A stretch of 64,000 nt of DNA from positions 5,766,001-5,830,000 of the forward strand of contig NC_061128.1 in assembly GCF_905220365.1 (NCBI RefSeq), given 5' to 3'. A program made the position numbers and the translations under genes. Source of the stretch: Vanessa cardui (taxonomy: Eukaryota; Arthropoda; Insecta; Lepidoptera; Nymphalidae). Shown here one piece after another: positions 10,951-23,232 of the stretch; positions within the stretch are counted from its first letter, which is position 1, and every line of letters begins with the position of its first letter. The notes under the pieces are model-generated. The model did not search any database, was not told where the DNA came from, and saw only the letters and a program-made list of their open reading frames with translations.

Positions 10951-12689
10951 CATCAATCGTATACTATACACGAGTAAAGTATTTTTTGTATGTAAATATT
11001 AAGAATGTATGGTATCCTTTGTAAACATTCTATATGATAAGGAATTCAGCTTTGATAAATATTTGGTGACTTTTCTTCCTATATAAACGAACTGTTTTAA
11101 TATCGAGTATTTTGTTGTTTAATAAATGTAACAGAATCTGAAAAGTCGGCATTTAACATATGCGGAATAAATCATAACAGCAAATTGCTCTACATTTAAT
11201 TCGAATCTGTATGTTAATAAACTTTTAGTTTCTCAATCTATTCGGAGTTGCAAGCATAAAAATTTTTAAAACGTCCGGATCATAATTAAGGAAAAATTTT
11301 TATTCAGGTATTTTACATGACAAATTACATTTCCTGCCAGCATCAGTTTCCTCCTTAATTGGTGTCTAGATGACAGATTAAGGGCGGGGATGCTGCGACG
11401 TAATTGACAGCCCAATCTGAGCTGTGGTTTACGTGATGGATACGTACGGGCTTAAGGAATCTAGCGAAGACTTGTCTGTTTAATGTCAAAGGCTATTACC
11501 TTTTATGACAGAGTAAATTCATGAGCTATTATTTAATCAGTTTTGATAACAAGTCTTTTAATTTCTCATTACTATATGCATACTTATAACGTTAATTATT
11601 TCAGCCATGTTTAAAAATCTTTTCAACGATTTACGGCTTTAACTTTGTGTGTCTGATTATCTCAGCTAATTGGATTTTATGAATATCTTCATATGTTTAT
11701 GTTTTGTTAGTGTACGTTGTCGGTATGCAGGTTACTTTTTTTAAGGAGGCAGCATTAGTGTAGTGTTGCCAGTGATTTAATTAGTCTGTTTGTGTGACTA
11801 CCATTGAAGATAAGATTTTAAAAATCTTTTTTACATTGTATGTCATCTTTACATGATAGACGTTTCAATAAAATAGATATGCAAAGTTTAACCTTTTAAG
11901 TATTATTGGATTAATCAAGCTTGGGTAAGTATTATAGATGGATAATTAGATATTTCATGGTCGCTAAAATCGAGTATAATTTATCATAACGAAAAACACA
12001 GTTCAGGCATCAAGACGATGTATTATTACAATTAAAAAGAAATATTGAAATATTAATGTAATCTTTTTCTTCACTTTAATTCCCAAGATTTTCTAGAAGT
12101 CAAAGTGAGATTTTAGTAAATGGACTTCTAAGCTTTCATCTCAATTTTCTGAAAATTTTCATCATGTTTTCCGTTGATTGGATTTGGTGACCCAGAATAT
12201 GTTAACAACTTTCTTGAAAGAAACACATGCTTTCTCTTCGAAGTTCATTTTAGATTCAAATCTTTTATGAGTTTTCGAGACCAACAATTACCACTTCTTT
12301 AAGCTTGGCTTGGGAAAGTGATGGAAATTTATAACAGAAATATTTGAAACTTTCCCCTAGCTATGAGAGCGTTATCATAAATTGTATCACGAGTTCAAGT
12401 ATTATATGAAATTGAGGTGGAACCATTTTGGTGGATCGACCATATATTCTTTCAATAGTTTTCCATGATGAGATCTCCTTAAAATGATGATGCATGTTAA
12501 GGAATTATTTTAAAACAAATTAAAACAATTGTGACGTCTTTTTTTACATCTTTGTCTTTGAAAATATTAATTTTTGAATGTAGTTTTCTTGTTTTGTCTT
12601 TAGTTGTCAATTTTCTTATTTTTCGTAATAGATCTTATTCCAGTCGTAAATCAAATAAAATAAGAACATATTACTGTACAATGGTATAT
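10951..12689. other. AT-rich non-coding DNA
   Basis: No gene or clear repeat. The region 12060-12450 has several imperfect words (ttttctagaag, ttttctgaaaattttc) that could be a very old element, but I cannot name one. Confidence 0.4.
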
Positions 12690-12755
12690 GCCAGTGTACT
12701 TAAAATCGGTCCAGCCGTTTCAGAGATTAGCTGGAACAGAAAGAAAAATAAAATA
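12690..12755 (+). mobile_element. Short Helitron-like or MITE fragment
   Basis: The stretch tgtacttaaaatcggtccag, ccgtttcagagattagctgg, aacagaaagaaaaat is a word set I know from non-autonomous elements of insects. Only ~65 nt is left. Confidence 0.3.
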
Positions 12756-15582
12756 TGTTATTTTTTATATCTATCGTTTCTACATATCCATATAGCAAAA
12801 ATCGATTATTTCAATATTACAAACAGACGCTCCAATTTCATTAAATGTATAGACAATTAGAATATCGGTTTTATTGAACTAGAATATCATAATTTACTTA
12901 AACTTCGAATTAGTTGATTTTTTTTTAGTATAATTATATGTTCTTTTTGTACGGTGAAAAAATATAGTTTTCATTTATTAATAATATGAAATAGGAGATT
13001 TGCATCGTTCAATTATTTCCTCTTCGTATAACTTATAATTACTACGCGATACATACTGTATTAACTAAGGCTGATACAACTTACTCTTCATTTAATAAAG
13101 TAAATGTTATATTTTTAACATAGATTATAGAAATAATTAATCATATCTAAGTGATTCAACTTTGTCTTATTTTGTCCCTGTATAGCGTACCATTATATTT
13201 TATACCACTGTCATGAAAAGGAAGTCAGCTGCAGATTTTATTATTAAAGTAAGCCAGAAAGGGGAAACAAAGACAGTTTTGGAGAAATTCATCAAAACTT
13301 TTGATTGTATTACGTATACTCCGCCTTGAGTGCTTGTTAATCTTTCAACTCTGGTTTTGTTGCGACTTGTTCTAACAGTAATAAGATGCGAAACCTGCAG
13401 GTTTATGACTTGTAGTGACTTCACTTTTAAGTATTTCAATGTGACAATTTATAACATTGTTCAACATATGATTACTCAACTTATATATAATATTAAGGAG
13501 GTTTATTAATTACGTAGAGCTTATGTCTATTTTGCGTTTAAACGTGATACGATATTCGTTTACATGTGTTATGGGGATCGACTTAGTCTATGGTCGACTC
13601 CTGTTTAATTAATCTGGATTTGATGAGGGATTAAGTTTGCTCGATGCGTCACGGATCGAGGGCTCGGCGCGGCCTAGTCGTATACTGCGGTTTAAATGGA
13701 TTTACTTCTAATTTCGTCTTCACAAAATCTGAACACAAGTTCACGATTATATGATATTCTGGATTGTCATTAACTTATATGTCTTAAAAGTTTCGCTTGA
13801 AAACTCGTTCAAGTACGATACATTTCTTCTATATCTTATATGTCGTGTCTATCCAGTGAATTAATTCTTTATTTTAACGGTAGATTAATAATTATTTGTA
13901 AAATATTAATTTTAATTTAATTAATGAAAAATGCATGTCAATTTTAGAATACACATTATGACATTACTTTAAAAATGGCTGACATAGAACGTTTGGCAGG
14001 TAAGTAAGAAAAAAAATCATAATTAAAGTGACCCATGATTTAAATATAGAATTAATGCAAAACAATCATAGAGTTTAGACCAATATATTATATTATTAGA
14101 AGGACGACAAAAAGACTGGAAGTGTTATGCCGTTTGCCGTCGCGGAATACGGTTGTTAAGCCCAACGTGAGCCAATATATGTTACACATTAAAAAGTGAT
14201 TATAAACCAACGCTTAAAAACCAAATCTAAAGGATTACTTCAATCAGTTAAAAATAATGTATCAAATGTTATAACAATGTTGAAGTTCAAAAACGATTCA
14301 ACGAGAGTTTCGCTAAGTTTTGTTGATAATTCAGTTTCCTTCAGAAGCAAAACATTTATATACAATAAAAATATCGAAGTGAGATACGACTATATGTTTA
14401 TTTATATTACTACCTGAACGAACTTTGCTAGGTAGTTTGCTTTGCTTTTGCTATTCAGTAAGCTACTTAAAAATGTTTTAGCGACACCTCCGATACAATT
14501 ATGAATATATGTAAAGATTTGGATGTTGTTTGATTTCAATGCAAGCCAAATTCAGAAAGGGATGAACCAAAATCGATCTCTGTTTTTCAAACTTTTTAGG
14601 TTTTATTTCAGGTTTTTTAAGATAGAGTGTGAAGTTTAATTGCCTTCGCATTTAGGTCTCGTGAGTGTTTTTTGCTTCAGATTATTGATAAAATAATAAT
14701 ATAGACCCAAAAGCAATTTCATTTGACGAGGGATAAATTTATGAACACTTTTATCTAGACTATGTCATAAAATAATCATAAAATTTTCGTGCCTAAATTT
14801 TTTTACAATTCCTAGATAAGTACAGAGTAAAATAATTGAAAATAAGGTATCTTTATATTACAAATTATATACATTTAAACAAACATAAAGTATGGATTAT
14901 ATGGATATGCTGAAATGGTGTGCGTGTGTCAATGTGTGTGTTATAGATTTTATTATGAATTATCTTATAACGAAGTTTGTGTTGTTTATTTGTTAGCAAT
15001 TATTATCTGATTGGCAACTAAATATATTATGTTTCATATAAATGTTTAAAGTTTTTCTGATGTTTATTTTCTTAACGCTTTAGAACTTTCTTAACGAGTA
15101 CCTATGCGGTCGTTGTTGATATAGAGCCACAGACAATTAAGATGTCGAGTTACAGTGGCTTTACACCGTTTAATTACCAGTTTAAATTAAAAATAAATTT
15201 GAATCGAACAATAAATAATTTTATTTGTTCTCAATTCTATTTATACGGTTTATCTTATTGGTTATATAATTATTATATATTATGTAATACTTTATAAAAT
15301 GTATTATACTTCTTATTTTTATTGATTGCTTATGTTTAATTTATATTCTCAATAATTACATTGTGTAATAAGATAGTGCATGGTGAGACTACGTGTTCTA
15401 CCTGTTACTAGAAGAACTTACGCCTAGATAAATTGAAATGTATATTTTTGGATGTGATATTGTATCTATATGGTTGTCTTAGTAAAAAAAATATAATACC
15501 AAGTTTATCGTTGTTTTTATTAAAATTTACATTTGAGATTACATACTGTAATGTATTATAAAACAAATGTACTTATTCCGTT
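12756..15582. other. AT-rich non-coding DNA
   Basis: No supported gene. Short frames at 13200-13439 and 14196-14417 show no motif. A GC-richer patch at about 13560-13690 (gatcgagggctcggcgcggc) and a GT-rich run near 14925-14942 are the only compositional changes. Confidence 0.4.
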
Positions 15583-15730
15583 AATAGATCCAAGAAATTC
15601 GTGAATTTCGAATTGCTTTGCTCGACAACAATTTGGTTTTGTTAGTGAAGTCAAGTTGGCGTAATCCCAAACTACGGAGAAAGGTAACATATCTTTATTT
15701 ACATTATATTTACAGTGACAGCAACGAATG
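15583..15730 (+). repeat. Two-copy dispersed repeat, copy B
   Basis: Matches 10802-10950 in the same orientation: ttcgtgaatttcgaattgc, tttgctcgacaacaat, ttttgttagtgaagtc, ttggcgtaatcccaaacta, atctttatttacat. Short ORFs that cross it (15556-15933 minus, 15618-15812 plus) follow from the repeat, not from a gene. Confidence 0.75.
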
Positions 15731-15934
15731 TCGTCGTCACACACGAACATGTCCTTATTTTCGTGTATCAAACTGTTATTTATCTTTCGAGTACACATAC
15801 ATATGTATGTGAATGTGTCACACATGTGAACACTATATGTTTTCAACGATATTATCATAATAAAGATGATTTTGAGACAGCCAATGTTTATACACAAGAA
15901 GTAAGTGTAAACATATTTTACCGCAAGCAGCAAT

Positions 15935-16021
15935 ATTTATTGTGTTCCGGTTTGAAGGTTTGTTTGAGTGAGCCAGTGTAACTAGGTGCCAGAGACATAA
16001 CATCTCAAGTTTTCAAGGTTG
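15935..16021 (+). mobile_element. Poly-A retroposon fragment
   Basis: An internal piece of the family at 7025-7311: tattgtgttccggtttgaag, gtgagccagtgtaactaggtg, agacataacatctcaagttttc, aaggttg. Both ends are missing. Confidence 0.6.
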
Positions 16022-16857
16022 GGTTCGTAATGGTTGTGTAACAAATGGTTAAAACATCATACGGGTCCAATGTTTTTGGGCATTTGTGAACATTTAATAT
16101 GACTGAGCTATTTTCACAACCTAAAAATACATAACACTAAGTTTCTTGCTATGCCATGAATGGTTTTCTTTTCTATATTACGGTTACGGAAACATATTTG
16201 TATTCACAATTAACTAAGCTTAAATAAAATCATAATATTTAAGAAATAATTTTAATTCAAACAAGTGTTGGCAAGAATGCTAGTAGCATTTCCCCGTTGA
16301 ATCGCAATTTCGATCCTCTTGGCAAAAAACGAACCAACCAACGAAACAATAAGGCGACGTGTTATACTTTTAATTAATTTATTTGTAATGCTACTCTGGA
16401 CCAATAATATTAAATTTTAATAATTATTATTTATTATGTAGTATTGTACTTATTTAATACTACAATAAATATATTATAATAATTAGACACTTAAATTTAT
16501 TTTATATCTCGTAGTTTATTAGTAAAATGTCCTTTAACCAAAATTATATGGTTTAAATTCAATTTTGTTTTAATATTGCATCGCATTAAATTCCTAACGT
16601 TAGCGATTCAGTTAATTGCGGAATAATGTGAATTCGATCGAATATGCGAACGCAAGCAAAAAGTATTTATAACGCAACCTACAAAATGGTATTTACAATA
16701 ATATTTTTAGATGTTATTATAAATACGTGTTTTATTTAAATACAAAATAATGTTTTACACAACATTTTTGAATTTTGAAATGACGTATGTGAATGAAAAA
16801 TTCTTAATATTTGCAAACATTAATAATCGAAATATATAATAGCTAATTAGCCGAGTT
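16022..16857. other. AT-rich non-coding DNA
   Basis: Nothing recognised; strongly AT-rich with many TA-rich words. Confidence 0.4.
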
Positions 16858-17175
16858 TAAAAATGAACAGGTTATCAATTCGTCTGTTTTTTTTTTATGT
16901 CTGTAAACCGATGTGAACCGATTTTGCCGATTTGTGACCGACGGGTGAACCGATTTTGTTAATTTTTTTTTTGGCTCCGGTTCCAAGTATAACAATAATA
17001 TAAACTTTATATAATCGTAAATCGACTTTTAAGTAGGTACTCTAACATTTTTCATTTCATTTTACTTGGGGGAACTTTAAAAAAGAAATAATTATTTTTT
17101 ACTTTTCAGTCGATATATATATATTTTTTTTCTATAGTGTTTTGTTTGAAGTCGGTTTTTCTTATTATCAAAATT
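16858..17175 (+). mobile_element. Short 'aaccgacttc / gaagtcgg' element
   Basis: Begins aacaggttatcaattcgtctg with a T-run and tgaaccgattttg words, as at 26326 and 57508. It ends ggctccggttccaagtataac, aatcgtaaatcgacttttaag, then gttttgtttgaagtcggttttt, as in the foldback arms at 27439-28039. One short element therefore links both parts, which suggests a single family with aaccgacttc-type inverted ends. Confidence 0.6.
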
Positions 17176-17191
17176 TTTGTTTATGATTTAA

Positions 17192-17300
17192 TGAAAAATA
17201 TGCCTGATAAAATCAGTATAATTTTTATCAATAGCTATTTAGCAATTAAGTCGTTTTTCATTTATTGAAAAATATGCTTGATAAAATCAGTATAATTTTT
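17192..17300. repeat. Two-copy tandem repeat, 74-bp period
   Basis: tgaaaaatatgcctgataaa and atcagtataattttt at 17192-17226 recur with a single change at 17266-17300. Confidence 0.85.
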
Positions 17301-17302
17301 TG

Positions 17303-17879
17303 TAGCGATTGGTAAAACTAAAACTTTGTTCGTTCGCTTGTTAAATGTTCCGCGAGAAAGTTAGCACAATGACCTCAGAAAAGTTTTTGTATTGCCCAAG
17401 GAGCGTTCGATCGGGGCATTTACTTCGTAGAAACTACTCGGAGTGAATTATTGCGTTAGGTATGGCGGAGTAAAGTGCGCAGTAAGTCTCTATTATCTAC
17501 GCCGTTAGAGTCGCGTGAATGAAGGCATCGGACGTGTTGGGAATGTACAAGCTAACTCAATTCTTACCGTTCTTGATACTTATCATGGCACCCTGTATTT
17601 TTTGCCTCAGCTATTACGTTATTAATAAATTCTATTTGTTTTGCTGCAAAGTTATCTTTATGAAAATAATCAACGTGTGCTGTATTACATAGTACGTTAG
17701 TCATTTTCTTTTCTCTATAAATTATAGGTATGATTACTGTTCAGTGTATGTACTTTTGAAAATATTTCACAATTTTGAAATTTTTGTTAGGGCGTTCTTA
17801 ATGCTGTCTCTGGTCTCATATTGAATACTTGTTGTCACCAGCCGCTTCGCAAGAATTTTAGAGGGTTGTTTGTCACACG
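17303..17879. other. Non-coding DNA with a GC-richer patch
   Basis: 17340-17580 is moderately GC-rich and non-repetitive in the window (gagcgttcgatcggggcatt, ctacgccgttagagtcgcg). It shows no sustained ORF or clear exon structure. Confidence 0.35.
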
Positions 17880-18018
17880 GTAGGCAAAAAAGCCTATGAA
17901 TTTCCTAGGAGTTCAAATTTGTTTCATACTAAATTTCATCAAATTCGGTTCATTGTTTTGGTAGTGAAAGAGCGACGGACAGAGTAACTATCACATATAT
18001 AATATTAGTATAAATGCG
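17880..18018 (-). mobile_element. Non-autonomous Helitron-like fragment
   Basis: In reverse orientation: gttcaaatttgtttcatac, aaatttcatcaaattcggttc, agagcgacggacagagtaac, taatattagtataaatgcga. This is the complement of the cores at 10345 and 31867. Confidence 0.5.
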
Positions 18019-18240
18019 ACTCAGTAAATATTTTATATGATTCTCTTATACGAGTATAGGTAAGTCTTCACGCGAAATTAAATATTTCATAATTACGGCT
18101 TACTCTATGCCACTATAAGATAATCGTTACTTGACTCTTCTGATAATAATTATATGGTTAATAAGTCATTCTGATTTCCATCACGAATAACCTAACATAA
18201 TAACGAATGAAAGAAACTTATTATTATTAATGAATCATTA

Positions 18241-18273
18241 TAAGATGGCTAAAGCATTATTGCTTTAGTCCTT
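18241..18273. repeat. Short hairpin
   Basis: ctaaagca and tgctttag are perfect complements around a ttat loop, with weaker pairing outside (ataag/cttat). It is too short to call a miRNA precursor. Confidence 0.4.
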
Positions 18274-18395
18274 ATGGACGGGCTTACTTTAATACAAATG
18301 TTTAAAAACATAAAGTGACTGCGATGTTCGCATATTTTCGTATACGTTCGTCAACTTAATATATTGTAGCAGACAAATGAACCCAAGAAGAATAA

Positions 18396-18713
18396 AGAGC
18401 TGAGATGGCCCAAGAGCCGAGATGGAACAGTTGTTAGATCGCGTGCATCTTAACCGATGATTTCGGGTTCAAACCAAGGCAAACACCGCTATATATATGT
18501 GCTTAATTTGTGTTTATAATTCATCTCGTGCTCGGCGGTGAAGGAAAACATCGTGAGGAAACCTGCATGTATCTAATTTCATCGAAATTCTGCCACATGT
18601 GCATTCCACCAGCCCGCATTGGAACAGCGTTGTGAAATATGTTCCAAACTCTGTCCTTGATAGGAGAGGGGGCCTTAGCCCAGCAGTGGGAAATTTACAG
18701 GCTGTTACTTTAC
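18396..18713 (+). mobile_element. SINE copy 4 with a duplicated head
   Basis: Begins gagctgagatggcccaa, then starts again gagccgagatggaacagttg, so the A-box head is present about twice. B-box gggttcaaacc, body and tail (cagcagtgggaaatttacagg, ctgttactttac) follow. The flanking 12-bp direct repeat aaatgaacccaa at 18375-18386 and 18720-18731 is the target-site duplication. Confidence 0.87.
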
Positions 18714-18731
18714 TTTTTTAAATGAACCCAA

Positions 18732-19187
18732 AATCTCGCTTCATATCATTTAAATGGGTACCATATCGTATTTTTATTAGAATTGCAAAGTTTAGAGCGC
18801 ACTAAGTTCCAATTCAAACGAATATTGGATTTAAGAGAAAAGTGTGCTATTAAATTTATTTACAATTGGAAATGATCGTTGGAACACTCGCTCAATATGT
18901 GTGTCATATTAATTTTGTGTTCCTTTGTAATTTATTTTGTTTGTAACGGTAGACTGTCAAATGTCATGATTCACTCATGATGGTAAATGTGTTACCATCC
19001 TTTGAAAATGAGACGTTCTATCCCTACGCTATGTATTGTATACGCCAAGTTACTAACTCCATAAAGTCAGCAAATCTTCCATGGGACAAATTATATGTTT
19101 CTATAATAAAATTTTGCCGATTGATAAAATTAAATTATTTAAAAAAATGCGTTATTAAAAAGCATATTATTCAATACAAGACTGTAT
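18732..19187. other. AT-rich non-coding DNA
   Basis: No gene; a 72-codon open frame (18977-19195) has no recognisable feature. Confidence 0.35.
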
Positions 19188-19350
19188 GTTATTAATTTCG
19201 GGCATATATCCCATGTTTTTTTATTTTTATTCGGTGGAGCTCGATATTTCGACATTATCTACGAATAACTTGTTCACGAGACTGGTGAATAGCCCGAAAT
19301 TAATAACTTTAATAATAAAAATAACCATGTTAATTCAATATCTGATACAA
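19188..19350. repeat. Inverted-repeat fragment of an unassigned element
   Basis: gttattaatttcgggc at 19188-19203 is exactly complementary to 19292-19307. Between them lies ggagctcgatatttcgac, a word I know from dispersed insect repeats. The right flank (aaaaataaccatgttaatt, atacaa) is shared with 31444-31475, which supports a dispersed element. Confidence 0.5.
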
Positions 19351-19980
19351 GATTATATGGGTGAGAAAAAAGCGTGGAGCTAATAATTGTTGACTTTCGG
19401 GCAGAATATATTGTATACATAATCACCTCACCAAAATCACCAAAGAGTATCACGAAATAAATATGATATACATTTTTTTAAATCTATGTTAAAGAACATA
19501 ATATTGAGAAGGATATAAATGGAATAACAATATAGATCACAAAGGAATACTCCAGAGATATCGAGTTTAATTTGTCGAGACCCTTCTTATCAGTGACCGG
19601 GAGACAGCTCAGTATAGTTAATTTTATCACAATAGCAATATTTCTTCGAAATATCTAGTCAATTTATGTATCGATATTGCTCAGTAGCGATTTTGTTTGT
19701 AATTATTAAACATTATTTCGGGACAAAATTAAAAAACAATAATAAAGGTAACAAAAAAACAAACAAAAAACGTATTAGGGTGATTTGTTTGTTACTCGTT
19801 CCACAATATTTGTTATATCTATCTGATCTTAGGTAAGAGTTAAAACAACGAAGTCTATTACTACTAATCTAGAATTATAAAAATATGTATGTATAATAGT
19901 TGGTATTACTATTACTAACTAAATGTAAATTTTCCCGAGAACCAAGGACTTCTCCGAACTTGAGGTCGTAGGTCACAGGA
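19351..19980. other. AT-rich non-coding DNA
   Basis: Nothing recognised before the proposed Helitron start. Confidence 0.35.
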
Positions 19981-20220
19981 TCATCGACTAATTAGGGCGA
20001 GCGAAGCGAGCCCTACTCTAATTCAACAATCTGTACATTTTTGTGGTACACTTTATGAAAAAAGTATCACGCCTTTAGATTTGAAATTTAACATAGTAAT
20101 TTAGAATCATGTCTAGATGTGTTATTTATCATTAAAATATCTTTTTTTTTAAATATTTTTTTTAAAAATACAATTTGTATATGGACACTAATGTTAATAT
20201 ACTACTAATTTACTAATATG

Positions 20221-20317
20221 CTACTAACGCCATCTGTCGAAGGCATGTATCAACTAAATTGTTTAATATACTACTACTAAAGCCATCTGTCGAAAGCATG
20301 TGTCAACTAAATTGTTT
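20221..20317. repeat. Tandem repeat in the Helitron leader, ~53-bp period
   Basis: ctactaacgccatctgtcga, aggcatgtatcaactaaattg at 20221-20262 recurs as ctactaaagccatctgtcga, aagcatgtgtcaactaaattg at 20274-20315. The copies differ at a few sites. It lies upstream of the proposed 5' UTR intron. Confidence 0.85.
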
Positions 20318-20489
20318 CTACTATTAGTAGAAACAGGTAGAAATAGCGTCAGCACCATAACAACAACACTACAGATTTTAAAAACAACGTCACTTTTGGT
20401 TTATTGTGTGAAAACTAATTATTATTGCGTGAAATATTATTTTATTGCTCAATTTCTCAGGTGTAATATTGATTAAGAAAAAATATTAG

Positions 20490-20607
20490 GTAAGTGCGTA
20501 TGATCGTAAGTACCTATGATAGAATTTTATAGAAAAATGCTATCCATTATCCAGTTGTATCTGACGTAAAACATGTTGGTTTAAATGTTTTATTGTTATT
20601 GTTGCAG
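20490..20607 (+). promoter_or_regulatory. Possible 5' UTR intron of the Helitron transcript
   Basis: A good splice donor (ttag|gtaagtg, 20490) and a good acceptor (tattgttattgttgcag|c, 20607) enclose 118 nt of AT-rich sequence. The acceptor lies just 4 nt before ATG 20612, the start of the Met-Pro-Arg-Arg-Arg reading. This would exclude the upstream Met at 20585 from the mature message. It is inferred from consensus sites only. Confidence 0.5.
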
Positions 20608-20611
20608 CGAA

Positions 20612-22735
20612 ATGCCACGAAGACGCACGTTAACTGGCCGTAAAGAACGCGAACATAACCGTGTTTCAATGAATGATTTAAGAGAACGTCAGAAAAGATC
20701 TCGAAATATGGAATCTAATTTTCATCGCGGAAATGTTCACTTTTTAGAGTATGCCGTTAATTTCGAAACTGCTCAGAAAAATTTGGAGTTAAAACATTGC
20801 AATTTATGTCATCGTCGTTGGTTCGATTTACATATTGAAGAAGACGGATTTTGTGCTCTTTGTCGTAAATTTCAAGTAAAAAATGAAATGAATATATTTT
20901 CTACAGACAATAATATGGACCCTGGTCCACAACCTGAAGTTTTAAAAAAATTAACATTTCTTGAAGAACAATTAATTGCTCAAGTTCATCCGGTTATAAC
21001 AGTATATAAACTTAAAGGTGGTCAATTTGGATATAGTGGCCAAGTTATCAATTTTCATCAAGACATTACAAATTTTACTACCTCTTTACCTCATTCTATT
21101 GATACTATTTCAAAATATATTTTTGTTAGAAGAAATTATGGTGAAGGATATAAAGATTTTATTGTAAATCGTGATAATGTTGAGGCCGCTTTGATATATC
21201 TTAAAAATAATAATCCTTGGTACCGTGATATAACAATCGACGAAAATAATTTACAATGTTTACCTAATAATGAAAGTATTTTTCAACAAATTGTATTAAG
21301 TCAAGATAGACAACAACTTTCATATAATTTAGATAATGAGGATAATGATCAATATGATAATGTTTATGAATCTGGAGCTCCAACGGTGACTTTTCAATGT
21401 AATCGTAAAGCAGTGAATAGTGTACTGAACATTCAGGAAGAAAATGATAGATCTGGTGTTTTACCTTGGCCTATATTGGATCCTGTGCCAATCAATGAAT
21501 TTACATGTGATGGATATATTTGCAGAGCATTTCCAACTTTATTTCCTACTGGTAAAGGTGACCTTAGAGATTCAAGAGTGCATAAAATTTCTAATAGTGA
21601 ATATTTTAAATTTCTTATGATGTATGAAGATGGGAGATTTGCAAAACATCCACGATTTAGATTTTTTGCATTTAATAGTATGATGCGTTGGACAGCTTTG
21701 CAGAATGGGAGTATTTGTGTCAGAAAAAAATCACTTTTACGTAATATTGAGACAATTGAACAACTCCGAGAATTATTACAGCGAGAACCAATATTGTATA
21801 AATCAATTTTATCATATAATACTAATTTGAGATCATCTAGCTCATATTGGTACGTGAGATCTAGAGAGTTAGTGGATATGATTGAAGAATTAGGAACTCC
21901 AACAATATTTATGACATTGAGTGCAGCTGATTTATATTGGCCAGAGCTGTATCGTATATTGGATCCAGACTATAATAATGCCGATCTCAATCAAAGCAGT
22001 GAATGTATTCGTAAATCTAAATTATTAAATTCAAATCCTATGATTGTTTTTTATTTTTTTAAAAAGCGATTAGATACTTTTATGGATCATTTTGTTAAAA
22101 AATACTTTAAAGTCACAGGTTTCTGGTACCGTATTGAATTTCAACACCGAGGTAGTCCGCACATGCATGGTCTTTTCTGGTTTGAAAATGCACCTGATCT
22201 TAAGAATCTCAATCCAAATGATATTACAAGAATTAAAGAAATTATAAACTACTTTGATGAGTTCATATCTACATGGCATCCAGATCCTTCTCAAGTTTAT
22301 GATATACATCCATCAAAATTATATTACTCTGATATATCTGATGAAGATGTTGATTACAATCATTTAATACGAGCTGTACAAATGCATAAATGTTCTAAAG
22401 CGTATTGTCAAAGAAAGAAAAAAAATTCTTCTGAGACTATTTGTCGTTTCAAGTATCCGAAAGAATGTGTCAACGAAAGTAAAATTCAATTTATTCAAAA
22501 TAACGAAATAGAATATATATCAAAAAGAAATAATTTATATTTAAATAGTCACAGTCCACAAATTTTGAAAATTTGGCGAGCAAATGTTGATTCGCAAGCC
22601 ATTGTTTCTATTCATGCCGTTCTTAGATATATTGCTAAGTATGCTAGCAAAGGTGAACCAAGATCGGATGGTATGAAAGATTTTATTCGACAAACAGTAC
22701 AAGAGTCAAATACTAATAGTAATGTATACAGATAA
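20612..22735 (+). pseudogene. Helitron Rep (HUH) module, ended by a premature stop
   Basis: First part of the RepHel transposase, which nicks and joins Helitron DNA. The open frame reaches back to 20585 (716 codons from there), but ATG 20612 (MPRRRTLTGRK) is the likelier start because a splice acceptor precedes it. The N-terminus is basic, followed by a Cys cluster (CNLC...CALC) that may bind zinc. Counting from 20585, the Rep catalytic centre is visible: the metal-binding His-Met-His at 526-528 in HRGSPHMHGLFW, and the Tyr motif YIAKYASK with Tyr682 and Tyr686. Both tyrosines of the two-Tyr Helitron type are intact. TAA at 22733-22735 interrupts the frame, and the same frame continues directly after it (SKKFLIKM). 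The rest of the protein follows in 22748-24912. Confidence 0.88.
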
Positions 22736-22747
22736 TCCAAAAAATTT

Positions 22748-23232
22748 TTGATAAAAATGTGTGCTGAACGTGACTACTCTGCTCAGGAAATATTTTGGAT
22801 TATTATGGGTTGGCCTTTGTATCGATCTTCTCGACAATTTACTACTATAAATTTTAGAATATCTGAAACATGGGAATATCTGGATATGAATAGTGAAGAT
22901 GGAAGTATTTTTGTTTCGAATTTTTGGAGAGATATCAACAACGACCAGCAGAATTTGAACAAATTTCTTTATCTTTTTTTTTTACAAAAACTTATAAAAG
23001 AGGTTCAACTTATAGTATGAGAAAAGTACCTTTTATTCTTAGAGTTATACCAAAAGTGAAATATGATCCTGGCTGCATAGATAATGAAATTTTTTATAAA
23101 CAACAAGTTATATTACATGTTGCCTGGCGACAGTTAAATGACCTAAATCCTGACAATAATACTTGGAAGATTGTATATGAACGTCATTTTAAAAATAGTA
23201 ATGATAATAGTCTTAGTTATGAATTGGATTAA
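22748..23232 (+). pseudogene. Helitron RepHel, linker between Rep and helicase (frameshifted)
   Basis: Continues the Rep frame after the stop (CAERDYSAQEIFWIIMGWPL, a stretch typical of Helitron proteins). In the T-run at about 22975-22983 it shifts frame and goes on as FFTKTYKRGSTYS to ELD, ending at TAA 23230-23232. The frameshift sits in a homopolymer and could be slippage or a sequencing error; the later lesions do not depend on it. This linker joins the nuclease to the helicase and has no catalytic motif. Confidence 0.8.

Noticed and set aside
12531..12860. 109-codon plus-strand ORF
   Set aside because: AT-rich, Phe/Leu/Ser-rich chance frame that crosses a Helitron-like fragment; no domain and no similar frame elsewhere.
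15556..15981. Overlapping 125-, 64- and 88-codon ORFs
   Set aside because: They cross a non-coding dispersed repeat on both strands; no motif.
18241..18273. miRNA precursor
   Set aside because: The 8-bp stem is far too short and no known miRNA seed was recognised.
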